A stretch of DNA of 64,000 bases from assembly GCF_000208865.1 (NCBI RefSeq), contig NC_018390.1, forward strand, positions 4,916,270 to 4,980,269. The letters are read 5' to 3'. The position numbers and the translations under genes are program-made. The stretch comes from Neospora caninum Liverpool. Taxonomy: Eukaryota > Apicomplexa > Conoidasida > Eucoccidiorida > Sarcocystidae. The notes under the pieces were generated by a model. The model had not been told where the DNA came from. It did not search any database and saw nothing but the letters and a program-made list of their open reading frames with translations. Shown here one piece after another: positions 26,311 through 40,750 of the stretch; the first letter of the stretch is position 1; each line of letters begins with the position of its first letter.

Positions 26311-29300
26311 GGTGATTACGACAAACGGTGGAACAAAATGCAAGGCGAAGAAGTGAAACTCTTGGACAAGAAGCTGGGAACCCTTTTCAGTTTCCCACGG
26401 GACGCGCCAGAGACAATTTATATAGAACTTAGGTTCCACCTCAAAATTTAATTCACACCTCGGAAGAGTGAACTTATATATAGAGGATCCCTTTCGCGAC
26501 CGACTCCGACGAAACGGTATGTGTATTCTCACATGCGATACACAGACCTCTGTACAGCAGACACTTTTCCAGCCATTCGTACAAACTTACAAATCAATGC
26601 CTTTCAGTACAACTGCAGAAAAGCGATTTTTCGTGTGCGTATTTTGATGCAAGAACAAGTATATATGTAAATGTATAGTCAGCTCGGCACCGCAGTGCGC
26701 ACGAGTACTGTTCCCACTTGCTTCTGAAAACCGCTTGCCAATACCTGTTCGAAAGGCTACTTGCCTTCCGTTTTTTTCGAACAACAAAGCACCACCTTCA
26801 CTCTCTCAAACAGGAGCTCCCCGGGGTGCAAAGGAAATCAGCCAAAACTCGAACTGACTCAACTTGTGGAAGAGTTCGACACAAGTATGCAGTTGTGGAT
26901 CGCCTTACGGAAGGAGTAACCGTGCTTTGTATGAAGTCATGAAGTACGTTTTGGGTGTCACACGCCAACGCAAGAACATGGCCCATGGAAGAGAACCGAG
27001 TTTCGGCTAAAAAAAGACAAGAAGTAGTCAACGAGACGGTTGTGGCCGGTGATCACAACTAGTCTCAAAAAGGAAACTTCGGAGCTTTCAAGTCAATGAA
27101 AGGGTCATTTCCCGACGAAATGAGAAACGGCAGACAGAGGGGAAGAAGCCGAGGCGAGTTCGTTTCTTCCTTGGCAGACAGGCGGGTTTGATTCAAAAGG
27201 AAGACAAGACTGAGCGACGTTTTCGCAACAGTTTTACAGAGGCCACCGACAGCATTGTTAATGGCCGGTAAAGATATCTATTTTGGACAGCAGGGGTACT
27301 CTAATCACGTGCTGCCACAAGAAGAATATATTTTCGAGCGTACATGAGGGTGTGGATCAACTGATGTGCTTTTCTGTTCTTCCAACTCGAAATGAGGCAC
27401 CGACAGGATTTCCAGTGATGCCCTAGTCTCTTGAAGATACATTTCCCGAGGTGCTAAGACGCATTCTGGGGATCCTATCGTCTTATTTGGCTCAGCGTGG
27501 TGCTGCGCAACTCGAAAGCGCAGCGGCATGTCAGTGATTTTGCCATCTTCGGCAGACGGTGCACACAGACCCACCAGGGTTCCGGAAAGGCAGGCTGATG
27601 TAGCAGGAACATATGCCTAGGACGGTGTCTCTGAAAGCAGTGTAGCAACTCTTTTTTCGTCGGCCGGTGCAAAAGGACCATTGAGGATACCCAGTCCTTT
27701 GCCAAATACGCAGATTAAAACCCTAGTATCTTGTAGAAATTTACTGGCAGACTGAAAAGCGGTAAATGTACGTACGTGTCCATATAGAAATGGACTGCCG
27801 CGTAAACCACGTGAATCAATCCCTCTTCCCACGAAGACGCTTTTTCAGGTAGAGCTAGCATACCCATTTCCTAACGTGTCGACTGTACAAAGAAACATGA
27901 TTTTGAGACCGAAACCGTGTCCGATGTTCCACATGCTCATTCGGTTTTTAAGCTGTTGGCCCGGAAAGAAAGTTTCTGGACAAGATCTGGTGTGGTGCAC
28001 CAGGCAGCATCTTTGCAGATCGTGAGCCTTCCGGTCGCTGCCTGACTGGGTTCTCACGTGGGGAATGAGTTGGGAAGGAGAGAATCCGCAGAAACTACAA
28101 ATGTCTGACAGTTTTGTCATGCTTTTCCTACAGCCTCAGACGCGTACAAAAAAAATATTTTTCAGAGCTGGTTATATGCTTACTTTAAAATGAGATTTCC
28201 GTATAGGAAACCTGTTTACGGTCCGAGTCGACTGCTGCTCGACTCAACCTCGTCATGCGCCCAGCAGCCTGCAGGGCCACGAGGAAGATTGCGAATCATT
28301 CCTTTTGCAGAGGGGAATGTGCATGTCAGCTTTATGTGAGGAAAGACAACTTCGTAATCACCCTTCATCTCGTCTTTTTTACGAAAAGACTATGCCCAAG
28401 CCTGCAACGTCGATGAGACCTACTACGGCTCATTCGAACTATTAAACGTGTAAGTAGATGATTTGTGCCAGGGTCACAGCGGGTGCTCGCTAAGCTTTGT
28501 ACGAAAATTCAAAACTGTGCTGGAACCCAACCAAATTCCCCGATCAGTGCAGGAGGGGCGAATTCAAGTACGAAGATCAGCTTGCCTCCATGACCTCAGG
28601 AGTTTCCATTCCAGAAAGCAGCGAGTGACCCAGGTCTACCCAGGTTCCCCATTTTTTCGCTCCCAATTGGACAGCTTGTCTCCAAGAAAGCACCAGCCGT
28701 GTCTGGAGCCCGAGGTGACGGGAGTATGCAGTCTTTGAGAATGATCTACGAAATTGACGCCATGCATTGGCGCGACTCGCCCGCTTGGGAGAACCCGGGA
28801 AACGGCCTGGCAACACTGTCATTACAAACTGATAGGCAAACCAGCTCCACTCGCAGCAAGAACGGGGGGAAAAATGTACAGAGCCACCAACTGAACATAT
28901 ACTATCGTGCCTCAATCTAACTCGTGCATCATTCCTTTTGGCGTTTTCGATTGTCTCATGCGTCTGTGTCTAGTTGCAAACTTTTCGCGGCGCTGTCCAG
29001 CTGGCGGCGTCGAGTTTTTCCATGGCGACCAGGTGCCATTCGCGCTGGTTCTCGTGATTTTTTGGACACTGGAATACATTTTTTTTGTGTTAAGACTCGC
29101 CTTTTGGCCTTTTCAGTGGAGCGAAGTGACCTCCTTCTATGGCGGCAGGTCTTGTGGTTTTTTCCGTCTCTCGTGTAGACTCAGCGCGTCGTTGCACAGG
29201 TCCAACATCCGGAGGATAAGCAGATTCACAGTGGTGACAAACGACCTTTTTTGGACGAGATCTCTAGCAGGAGGGCGAAAGAACCGAAGCAAAGAAGTCA

Positions 29301-29969
29301 CGACGAACGTCGCATTATTCCACAAAGACGGTTTTCCAACACCTAGTGCCCCCCGCCCCATGCGGTTGAGTAGAGAGCTACGCCGCGTAGCTGCTGATCG
29401 TTCTTCCATCCTTTTTCCCGTCACTTTCAACCTATCTATCCTTGCCCTTTTTCGCTCTCTCGGAGTGCTTCTGTCCACACAAGGTCTTCTTCTTCGATTT
29501 TTCGTCTTACCGGTACAAAAATTTCGTCGGTGTGTCGTTACCTGTATGGGCTACCGCCTTGTACCGATTCAACAATTCCGGTGCGTCTGTGTCTCATATC
29601 CCGTTTTTGCCGGGCACTTTCAGTCCATCTTCTTCAGCGTTTTTCCCCCGAGACGGCCTGTAGAACACTTGCGTGTCTGCCCCGTCAATTCACGGCTGGC
29701 GAATGTCGGTGCGACGTGCGCACTGTCGCGTTAATCGGTTTTTTCGACACAGCTGCCGGTTTTTTCACTCACGGGCTAAAATTTTCCCGCGGCTGACGAA
29801 GACTACGTTACACGTACTGGATTGTATCTGCATATGTCGTCTGTCTTACCTCTCCGCGTCAGTTAGCTCTGATTTTTGACGAGTTATCAAGTTATGATCC
29901 CCCTCAAGGAATTTCCCGTCGCTGCGCCTCAGCACCTTTCTCTACCTCCTCCAGAATCTGGAGTCCCAG
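26311..29969. other. head-to-head intergenic region, LOTUS-like gene and CPBP protease
   Basis: A 3.7-kb stretch with no supportable gene. Several open frames of 70-275 codons exist on both strands, but none shows a domain, splice consistency or convincing composition. It should hold both promoters and 5' UTRs. From about 28,900 to 29,880 the plus strand is rich in T and C, which would suit the 5' UTR of the CPBP gene. Confidence 0.5.
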
Positions 29970-32239
29970 ATGGCGGAAACCAGATCCAACACGATGGAGG
30001 AACGCCAAGTCCAGGGTAAGTACGTCCCCAAGTTGTGCTCACATCTTCCGCTGCCTCGATGTGCAAAATGCCTCCGTTACTGATCAACAAGTGTCTCTAC
30101 ACATGAACTGTCCTCCCCGTGCCTGCCCTCCGTCTCGATCGTGTAACTCTGCGAGAACGGGTGGCGGAATGGCGCATATGGCGACAGAAAGGAGTCTCGA
30201 CCGCAGGCATTCAGTTGCTGCCTCGTGTCGAGTCTGGAAAGCTCACGGCGAATTGCGCAGGCGCTGTTGCCTTCCTCGGGTCCCTTCGCGGGACGCTGAG
30301 AGGGAGTGTGTGGTTGATCTGAGACCGATCTGTGCATCGTCTCGTCTTCACTCCTTCCACTTCCAGTTCCTATGCAAGTCTGGAGACTTGCCTTGCAGTC
30401 TGGGACTGGATAGACTGGAAAAAGCAGTCCGGGAGTCACTCCGTTCCAGAGATGCGCATTTCTCTCCAGTCTGACGCCTTTTCTCCTGTCTCGCTTCTTC
30501 TCTCTTCCTCAGGTCAACCTCAGCACTTGCCCACAAATCTAGACCAATGGAGCAAGCTGCCAGCTTCGCCCACAGCGCGGCGCGGATGGCGCCCCCCGTC
30601 TCTCTCCCCGCAGCGGCTCGGCACGTCGGCGCGTCCGACTGCTGCTCCGTCGACTGATGGCGAGGCAGGGCCTCGGACGCCGTCCACTCCAGGAGAGGGA
30701 CAGGTGGCCACCCAGTATGCCCCTCTTTCTCCTCCGTCCTCCCCGGCGTTCTCGGGCTCCGGCTCCTGGCTGACTTTTCTCGTCCCAACCGCGTCGGTCT
30801 CTCTCTCTGTCCCCGTTTTGCTCGTTGTTGGATTTGCACCCTTCTTCTGCATGATCCTGTTCATCGTGGGACTTCACAACGTCCTGCTGGCCATGCTCAT
30901 GATGCACTGGCTGTGCATGGTGCTCGTCCCGCTCCTGTATATTTACGTGGTGGAGCGTTCATTCGATTATTATCGACATGTGTGGAAAATTCAGCGTTGT
31001 CGGTTTCGACGCCAGTGGCCCTGGGCAGGCGCCTGCTGTCTCCTCGCCCTCGGCGGGCTGTACGCCGCCTTTGTGTGTGCGAAGGCTGTGGGCGGATCCT
31101 GGTTTGCCGGCGTCCTGGAAGGCGCGCGCGTCAATTGTCTGTCTGAAGGCCTCGCCCTTCCGTCTCCGCTTCTCCTCCTCGCAGGTATTTACTTCTTTCT
31201 CGTCAATCCTATCGTCGAAGAATGGTTTTGGCGAGTCTTTCTCTACCGTGAATTCGGCGGCGCCGTCTTTGTCTCGGCCCCAAATGGTGTCCTCTACATG
31301 CGCGAGTCAGACCCTCTCCTGCTGTCCTGGTGCATCCAGTCGCGCGACGCGGCAGACGCCTCAGCGAACGTCGGATCCACGGCTGTGGCGATCCCCCTGA
31401 CGTCTGATGATCCGTCTCGCCCGGCCTCGCTCGCTCTGTCTCCTTCCCGGCTCCGCTCCGCTTTCCAGGAGCCGCAGGCTTCTGGACAGTTCCTCACCGC
31501 CGCGACCATGGAGCGGGCGATCGCGGCAACCGCAGTCGAACAGGGCCCAAGCGAGCCTCTGGGGCAGACGGAGAAGGACGACAGGGGGGGCGGCCGCCAG
31601 AAGCAGGCAACGACGCCAGAGAACGAATCTCTCTCTGGCCTGCGCCCGCGGGGAGTGAGTGGTTGCAGCGAGACGGAAACGGGCCAGAAAGCGGCCTCGG
31701 GAGACACCCCCGTTTCGCCTGCTTCCGCGTGCGTTGGGACGCAGTGTGCAGACGTCGGGAGACGCATACATTATTTAGGCGAAAGCTGTGGGTTCGTGCC
31801 TGCAGACGCGTCTGGGAGTGCGGGGCTCCCGCGGGCAGACTGCCTCACCGATCACGCAGAGACGGAAGGAACCCGGCGAGGAGAGCTACGGATTTTGCCG
31901 GAGACGATCGACGAAGAAGATCCGGAAACATGTCCCTCGCCCACGGCTCCGGTCATGACACACGTCGCACCTGGCGTCCTGCAAGTCGACGTGCGTCTCT
32001 CCGCCGCCGGCCAAGCCATGCTTTCGTTCTTTTACGCTTCGTACCATGCCGTCGTCTTCAGCACAACTGTCGGCTTAGTGTACGGTTTTGTCGCTCTTCC
32101 CTGTGTTGCGGCGCTCGGCCTCCTCCTCACGTTTTTCCGCAATAGCAGTCGCTTTGGCATTCTTTCCGGCGTCTTCACTCACGTCGGTGTCGACGCCGCG
32201 GTCGTCGCGATTCTCGCCGATGTCCTTCAGTTCCTCTGA
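29970..32239 (+). CDS. CPBP family (CAAX protease and bacteriocin-processing type) intramembrane protease
   Basis: Exon 1 (29970-30015) and exon 2 (30513-32239) join in phase 1 to 590 residues. The ATG lies in a good context (CAGATGGCG). A disordered N-terminus precedes hydrophobic segments at about 105-160, 185-210 and 230-250, with more near the C-terminus. Three motifs of the CPBP/Rce1 family are visible. Motif 1 is EEWFWR, giving E251, E252 and R256. The second histidine site is YASYH (H527), with Tyr where most members have Phe. The last is HVGVD (H572, D576). In Rce1 these residues form the catalytic site that removes the CAAX tripeptide from prenylated proteins. Other members cleave or scaffold different membrane proteins, so the substrate is open. 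Unusually, about 270 mostly low-complexity residues separate motif 1 from H527. No signal peptide is seen. Confidence 0.75.
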
Positions 32240-34990
32240 CGGGAGCGGGGCCAGCAGCGGAGATAAAGCGGTGACACGGGGGAGGCGATGCACAGAAGGC
32301 GACATGAAAAGGAGGCGACGGAGAGAGGAAAAGGAAGACGGAAAAGGAGGGAAATCGAGGGCAATACTGGTTCGTCTGGTCGCAGGGGGGGCGCGTGCGA
32401 AGGCAGATCTGGGCAAAAATAAGCGACACAAGCCAAGGGGCAAATCGAGAGGAGCGAAAGAGTAGAGCACGGTGCAGAGAGCGGAGGATGGAAAACCGCC
32501 TCGAGCACGAAAAAACGAGCGGGAAAATGTTGTTTCTCAGCATTCCACTGGTCCACAGGTGGACCCAGTGGAGAAAAAAGGGGATCCTGGGTGCTCTGTT
32601 CAGCAACCCGTGCGTGGAGTGAAAGTGAGGAACTTGAACAGCGGGCCTTCAAATCTCGACCGCGTTGCGGTAAAGCCTCACCTCTGCGAGAGGCCGGACC
32701 TATCTCGTGGTTCCTGACAGCGGTTGAAGGTGGCGTGGCGCTAAGAAGAACCTGCTGTCGCCCTCAGGAGCACAAATGTCGCCGCTGCCACAACGGCTTC
32801 GCAGCTTCGTCTCCCATTTAACCTGGCAAAACTCAAAAGTGTCCCCTACCTGGCCCTTGGGAGATTTTTGTCTTGTACACCTGTAGGTGTGAAGGAGACA
32901 TTGCAGACGGGGTGAATTGACCTTGAAGTTTCCACTTAACCCCGTGTTCTCGGGCTGGGATGGGTCAGCGATGTGTGTGGCGCTCCCCAGCGGAGGACTG
33001 GCTGCGGGTGCGGGGGGAGACGGGAAGGCCAGGGATTTGTTTTCAACCGATTGTCTTTTTCGATGTTTCCGGGGGATCAAGGACTGACGCTGCCTTCGGA
33101 TTTAGCGGCAGGCGTTGGGAAGTTCCTTCTTTGTACAACGTTGAAGTTTACAAAACCGACTGGCATGTTCTATACATAGTCACGGATGTACCCGTCAGCG
33201 TGTATATCCGCATGTGCATGTTAGACGTGGATAGATACGTCTGAAGCTACAGAGTCTTGTGCCTGCTTATGGCTGTGTAAACAGTTTTTCGTCAGACGCA
33301 GCATCGCAGAATGTATGCGGATACACATAGTCTCAACGGTACCGCTTCTATATGGAAGTTACGTTTCGCGTCGTGGATCACTTTGATTTGGATCACAGAG
33401 GTGGCGAATGACCCCCGCGATTTTCGGGGCCGTCTCCCCCGTATTCGCTCGGGCCAGTTCACGCGTGAAACAAGCGAGGTTCCGAACACGGGGTGAATCA
33501 GTCGAGGCTGAGAAACGAAGAGAGAGTAGAGGACGGAAACAGCGGAAGCGGGAGCGAAGGCAGAGAGCTCGTGTTGTACGTTGTTTCGCGATTCGCTGTG
33601 GACCTCAGTGCTGGTCTGCTCCCCAATTCTTCGCAAATGATCTCCGAAAATGTAACGAAAGCGTCGTGCTGTGTGCAGCGGGAAAAGGGAGATAGCATCT
33701 CTCGCTAAAGTATTTTATAGATGCTTGGGTTGCTTCTATTTCGTCTCGCCGGGCCGTTCGCGGCCTCCACCTGACGTGTTGCGTATCAATACGCGTTAGC
33801 GTGCACGCGGATGCTGCTGGGGAGCACAGCCCACAAATATAGCTTTGCACACTAATACAAGGGGGTTATTCTTTTGAGGAGCGATGATCTGCCCCACGCC
33901 CGAGCCTCAGAAAATGCTGGTCTCTCTTTCGGTCCCCCTACGTCCAGAAGACGGGGAAGAAAATCCATTAATTGGGGTTCTTCACTGTGAAAATTAAGGT
34001 TTACGCACGTTTCGGCTACAGAGACTGCTTCACGCCAACATCGAACCCATCTCCTCTCAGAGGCGCTTTCAAGTCACTGTGCAACCTAATTCAAATGAGG
34101 TGAACTCTTCGCGCACGTCGCTCAGGAAAACCACCTCAAATTTCAAGAGACATTGTGGGCGCTCCATTACAGGGTAGGTGTCTAGAGCGTGGACGCACGA
34201 GAGGAGTTTTCCCTTTCCTCCTGGTTGGCAAAAGCCGCAGAATTGTTTCTTGACAGTAAGAGGACGGCAGCGTCATCCGTTAGCGGTTCTCGTATCCAAG
34301 ACGGTTCGCATCTCCGATTCACACGTACGGTTACCACATTCGCGAATACAAGAAAAACGGGACAGAGGCTTTCTCTTGTTATGGATTGATTAAACTGCGG
34401 AGAGAGGTGCTCCAAAGAGCTGAGATGTGCAAAAAAACCGGAGTACCCCGTGACATTTTTCATACGCCGTAAAAATGAACCTCACGAGGGCAAGCAAGAG
34501 CCGGAAGACGCAGTCATCCACTGGGAGCGTAGACGCTGGTGCTCATTCGTGGAGAGATGTCACTGTCAGAAAGCTGCGTGCATGTCCACGACTCAGATTT
34601 ACCCGGTAGCACTGACGGGCCGAAACCTCTCTGGTGTTAGGTTATGAACAGAAAAAAACGGAGAAAAACGCAGGGCGATATGGGGGAATTCTACCATCCT
34701 CTCGCCACGCACGGTCTTCTTCGGTGCTCGCCTCTGGCTGGGAAAACGTCTTCCTTGATTCCCAAATTCCTAGCGGGTGTGGGTATGGTATACTGCATGA
34801 GGAAATAATTCTTCGTCATGGCTATTTCCCTAACTGCAACGACTGGCCTCGTTATCGAGTGTTCTTTCCGTGAACACTGACACGAAAAGAGAATGACGGG
34901 AAGGGGGCAAATCTGCGTAATGTGCTGGTCCCCCGCTACCCAGGAAGAGTCAGCCTCTCTGAACGCAGACGCGCATCTTGATAGGTATAC

Positions 34991-35026
<36 letters not shown>

Positions 35027-35331
35027 GCACACGCGTAAGCGGGCTCCGATGCACATTTTCACCGTCAAGAGTCCGTCAACTCTAATGATATGAGGGACGG
35101 TCGCCTGGCGCCGTTTCAGCCGTGCGGTTATCTGCTACGTCCGCGTGTTTTGATGGCCGTTTTGATGTGTATGGCTTGCACACACCGAAACAGGCTACAG
35201 GTTCGAGTGCGGCGGATTCTTCGTACGCGTTGCGGGGGGTTATTAATAGACTACCAGTGGCTGAAGCGAGCTAATTTCCATCTGAAGGCCCCTGCATGTT
35301 TCAAGTTTCGAACGCCACAGCACGCCTTCCT
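32240..35331. other. 3' flanks between the convergent CPBP and ESV1/LESV-like genes
   Basis: No supportable gene. The first 250 bases are purine-rich on the plus strand. A (TA)n tract lies at 34,993-35,025. Open frames are short and unconvincing. Confidence 0.5.
34993..35025. repeat. (TA)n microsatellite
   Basis: A pure TA run in the 3' flank downstream of the ESV1/LESV-like gene. Confidence 0.9.
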
Positions 35332-38300
35332 CTAGCATCCTGCAGGGCGTCCGTCAGTGTCATGCCACCATTTGTGGACGTCTTCGTTTGACCACTCCTC
35401 GCCCCACTTGTGTCCACCTTTTCCGTCTTTTCCCCATCGATCCCCCCAGCTCTTTCCATGTCGATTTCCCGCGTGGTCTTTCGCCCATTTTTGACACCAC
35501 TTCTCGCCCGAGCCGTCTTCGTGTAAATCTTCGCCCCACTTCTCCTGCCATTCTTCCCCGCGTGCGTTGCGGCCTTCTTTGATTGCCATCTTCCAATTCG
35601 CGCGGCGCTCCAGCCAGGTTTCATACCAGGAGTCGCCCTGATGCAGGCACGGGAGGCGGCAAGGGGGGGAGGGGAGAAAGACAGGACAGCAAACAGGAAA
35701 CAAAACGCACATCAGGGAAGCTCAGGGGCGGGAAGCTGTCAGGAGAACATAGGCAACGAGGCATGCGACGACCTGTCGAAGGACGCAGAAAAAAACAACC
35801 GTCTGAAATGGTTCGACATTACAAAGGCACGTAGAGGCGGCGCAAGCATGACTGAAAGGAGGACGCCACGTCGTCTTGAGGGCACAAACGGTCTCGATAC
35901 ACAGCGCGAATGGCTGAAACAGAAGCCGTCATGTGTGACGGCGCCGGCGATTGGACCGAGACCGCAGCCAGGCACCCGCACACCGTGCCCGCTGGTTTTT
36001 CAGAAGGCGACACACTTTGCCTTGTCGTCAAGCCAGACGAATCGGTAACCGGAAACGGAAAAGACATACCTGAGCGTTGCGCCCGGTCTTCTCAGCCCAT
36101 GTAATGTTCTTCTCGCCATTCTCATCGAAGGTTTCCTTCCACTGCTCCGACCACGCATCGCCTCGCCTGCAGACAAAGGAAGGTTTACCGTCGAAGAATG
36201 ACTTGACTCTTCGCATCGATACCTGACATATACACTCACAAGCGGTGCCGTATATCTCCAAGAATACCTGCACAACGCGGATACGCTCAAATGTGTGTGG
36301 TGACGCAGAACGCCAGTTAGCAGACTCAGAAATAAACTTGGTTGCACGATGCCACAAGCGCTATCACGACCGAACACGCGGAATTCATGAAACTTCCTGG
36401 GTAGTTCTCTACATATATATGTATATATATCGAGTAGATATAGGAGAAATACTTCAACTCCTGCCTAAACGGGCGCCTATTCACACCACCTTCACTACGT
36501 GGGGATCTGTTATGCATGCATGAGGGCGCCAACCACGCACAGGGAAGGGGGGGGCGGTGTCGGCCTAAGGCGTCTTCTCAGCCCGGAACTTACGCGTTAG
36601 AACCCGACTTTGTCGCAGTTTTCTCCTCAGGTTTCTCATTCCATTTTTCCAACCACTGATCGCCCGACGCGTTCCGGCCCTGCTTGTAGGCCCATTTCTC
36701 CTGGGAGTGCTCAACTACCCCAAACTTGTCTTCAAACCAGTCTGTGACTTCTCGGCCTCCTTCGTGGTGTCTGGACACACCACGAGAGGCAAACCCCACA
36801 AGACAACTCGCCTGACACCGTCATGTCCGTTGTCCCCTAAACTGAGAACAGTGGCGCTCATGGATGCCTCTCCGTATGTATAGATGTCGCAAACTACATG
36901 CATGTCTGTGTACACGAACATGCCTATACAAATACACCTACATTTCCTATATATACGCGAATGCATAGTGCTTGGGGCGTCAAGAGAGGCAAAAGTGGCG
37001 GCTGCCGGGTGTCTGCAGGACTCCCTGGTGGGAGTCGCGCTTCGTGTCCCGGAGACGCTTACTTCCAAGTGGAACCCTGCTTCACAGTGCTTGTGTTGCC
37101 GTATCCATCGTCTTCCCACTTCTCCACGAATTCGTCTCCACCTTGCCAGCTCTCCTTCTTCCACCACTTCTGGTTCCATCTTTTCCGCCCTTCGGACCCC
37201 TCCGTCTCTCCCCACTCTTTCACGCCTTCTCCTTGATTGCATTCTTTCCATCTCTTCTCGATCCACGAGTCTTCTGGGCCTTCGTCAGACGCCTGCCGAC
37301 CCCACGCTTCGCGCCACTCCGTCCCATCTGTTTTGGAGCCAAACTTCTCGCCTGTAGAAAGCGACGGAACGCACGAGGAACAGACAGGATCCGGCGAACA
37401 CCCGCATGCCGCATCCCAAAGCGTGGGACACCTTGCGCGCTCCCGCTGGACTGCCTTAGGGGATGTAAATTAGCCTTAAACACACCGCTCGTCACCACGA
37501 TTTTAGAGTTAAATAATACAGGGTATCGCGCAAAAGCAGCGCACACAGTGAACCGTTCCGTCGCCGCCGTCGCGTGGAGCTCTTCGCCGTTGTGTCTCTA
37601 GGTCTGACCCTCGCGTTCCTCCGAACCTCACGGAAGCCCTCCCCGTGTTCTGGGCTGTTCCGCGCTTCCTCGCCTGTCTTTCCAGTCACGTTTGCTTTCC
37701 GTTGAGACGCTGCAACAGTCGGCGTGTCGGGGAATGCGGGTAAAGAACCACTCGCACCATCGGAAGGATCCGACTCCTCAGATGGTTTCTATCACCTGTT
37801 CTTTACCTCTCCACTGTCTCCGCGTGCAGCGCGCGGTCTCTGGGAGTCGCCCGCTATTTGTTTTGCTTCCTCGCTCACCCGTTCTCGAGCCGTCAGGAGC
37901 GACGCGCCATCGATCGACTTGGCGTTCATGACCGTTGTCATACCACTTCTCATGCTGTTCTGCCCGTTGCTCCAAATCTTGGTACCTTCGAAAAAGAAAG
38001 ACAAACGGAGACCGACTGGAAACTGGACGCACGCACGTTCCGCTCCTTCTTTTCTCGACTCGCCAGCTAGCCCCTCCCCCCCCCCCCCCCGAAAGCCCAC
38101 TATCCACATGCGCACCTCCGTGCGTGCATGCACCAAAAAAGGGATAGAAGGCACCGATTGGCATATATATATATATGCATATATACATATATTCAGATAT
38201 ATGCACATATTCATATATCTATACATATTTTTGTTGAAATATGAATGCTGCTAGGGGGGACCCTCGACTTACATCTTCTCGCCCCAGGAATTGCCGTGAG

Positions 38301-39199
38301 GCTCTCGCCACCAGTTGTCGCGGCTTCTCGACGACAGGCGCAGAACTGGAGCCGAGGCCTCCACGTTGCACACTTCGAAGCGACCGCTGGGTGTCTACGG
38401 CGCGATGCAGGCAAGCGAAACACGGACGAAAACAATCGAAATGCCGCGAAACAGAAAAGCTGGCATCTCATACAGACCACCCCGCCACGTGAAACACGCG
38501 CAGGCAAGATGACATGAAAAACACGACCGCTTGGCGCGCGCGGGCCGGAGGCGCAGCTTTGGAAATGGCGGCAGACTAAGTCGCGTCTTGTGTTTGAGTG
38601 TCCAACAGGGGACGCAACGGCCACAGAAACCGCCAGCAGACAACCGAAAAGAGCGAACTGCAGTTTTCCAGGGACTGGGAAACTCACCCGAATCTGCACG
38701 GTGACCTGGCGCGAGACAACCCCGTCCGCCGAGTCCGCATTTTCCGCATTCCTCTCGCTGGAGGAAGAACCGGAGGGCGAAGCGCTACTTGGAGACGCGG
38801 CGCGTGACTGATGCCAGTTCTCGCCCCACTGAGTTCCGTCGGAGTACCGATCTGTGTGCTTTCGCCCAGACTCGGTCTGCAGCACGAGCAGTTCATCGTG
38901 AGGAAGACCAAGGACACGGAGACAAACAGGCGTCCGGCGTGAGAAAACAACGAAATTTCAAGGAGCGCGCAGGGGCAAGGGACACTGAAGCAGAAAAACG
39001 GGAATTTGGGCACGATCCCAGCAGCGGAGGAGGCATGAAGAGCCCAGTGTAAAGGCTGCCACATGTGCAGAAGTCCACCGCAAAAAAGTGCAAGTTGCCC
39101 GAAAAAACAACTCCCACAATACGCCGTCTCTACTGCAGCTCACGAGGCATCATTTCAAAGGATCCTCCCCGATGACCCCATGGTTCGTCATTAAGTGTC

Positions 39200-39258
<59 letters not shown>

Positions 39259-40715
39259 ATATATTATATATATTATATATATATATATATATATATGCTC
39301 TTGTCAGTCCGGCCCACGCCAACTTCCGTTGAGGCTTCGCCACGCGAAAAAACAGTGGTACGCGAACCTCCTGCGACTCCAGCGGATACCTCATTGATAC
39401 GGTAACCAACAACACTTTCGATATATATATATATATATATATATGCAAGTACATAGGTAGTTATTAATGTGCAGATGTGTGCAGACTTGTGCGAATGCAT
39501 CTTTGTGCAAATCGGTGTCTAGTGGGTGCCTCGTTTTACGCCGGACATCGGAGAAGAAAGCAACGAATTCGACGGCTGTTTCCAGCTGGAAACAGTGTGA
39601 ACCGTTGTTCAAAGACTAGCTTTGCATGCGGGCTGCGGACACTCCCTCACTCACCTGGTGAAGGATTCTTCGAGGGCCACGTGCAGTGTCGTGGGCGCCC
39701 TCGAGAAGAAGCTCTGTTTGCCATTCGTCCACCATCTTCTCCTGTCCATTGTCATACCACTTTTCGTTCAATTCCTAACAAGAACAAAGCGGGGACACTT
39801 CCACCTTACTCGACGAAAGTTTTTCTGCAACACCATGTCGCGGACGGGCCCTACCGCTCTCTCTACTCGAGTGTTGTGTATGCGCCAGGGTATGGCTAAA
39901 GACGGAGCAAACGTGTATGCACAGATGCACACGGATGCACGCATGCCCGTAATCGGTATGCAGGTATGCGTGCATGCACATGTTTGGACCGAGAGAAGAA
40001 CGAGAAAAGAACGAGAGGAGCAGCGCAATGACCCCGGCCCTGCAAGGCCGTCCCTGTAAACAAGTGAATACGCATCAATTCTTAGAAATGCCACAACTGG
40101 ACGTTTATACCAACATATGTGCAAGTATTATTGTAGATACATTTCAGTGAATATATGGGAGACTGGCTTTCTGTATGGCCGTTATGAGTGCCTGCACGAG
40201 GAAAGCCAACGCATGCGCGGTGGCCAGCCGTGCGCGCGGCGCCTGTGTTTTGTTTGCATCTGATTTTTTGTCCTGAGCACTTACGACAACGCGATCCGCC
40301 GCTTCGGTCTCTTCGTCTGCAGCCGTTACGTCCGGCTGTCTCTTGACAGCGGAGTGAACCAACTTCTTCTTTTCTCCCCACCGAGTCCCTTCCTCAGGTC
40401 GCTGCCACCAGCGGTCCGTGAAAGACACGTACGTGTCGTCTCTGTGCTCGATTTCCCACCTGAGAGCGCCGGCGCATGCACGCGGAAAAACACTTGCCAA
40501 ACATTGAGACGGCGTCACGAACCAAGCCCACAAAACCCACAGGCATGCACCCTGGGCATGCAGGCCTCACCAGAGAAAAGAACATCCAGTTCTACTCCAG
40601 GCATGTTCGGCGCCGCCACGCTCTTTCCCGTGTCCAGTATCTCCATCGATTTTATCTTTGGCACAAAAAAGAGCAATCCTCGCTGGTCACCCTATGGACA
40701 GTCACGGCCGGAAAC

Positions 40716-40750
<35 letters not shown>

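Noticed and set aside
28907..29734. Plus-strand frame of 275 codons before the CPBP gene
   Set aside because: Irregular composition, rich in Cys, Phe and Arg from T/C-rich DNA, with no domain. It could not be joined in phase to the protease exons.
29894..30015. Upstream ATG (29894) as the start of the CPBP protein
   Set aside because: It reaches the donor at 30015 in phase 2, which would put exon 2 out of frame. The ATG at 29970 gives phase 1 and the correct frame.
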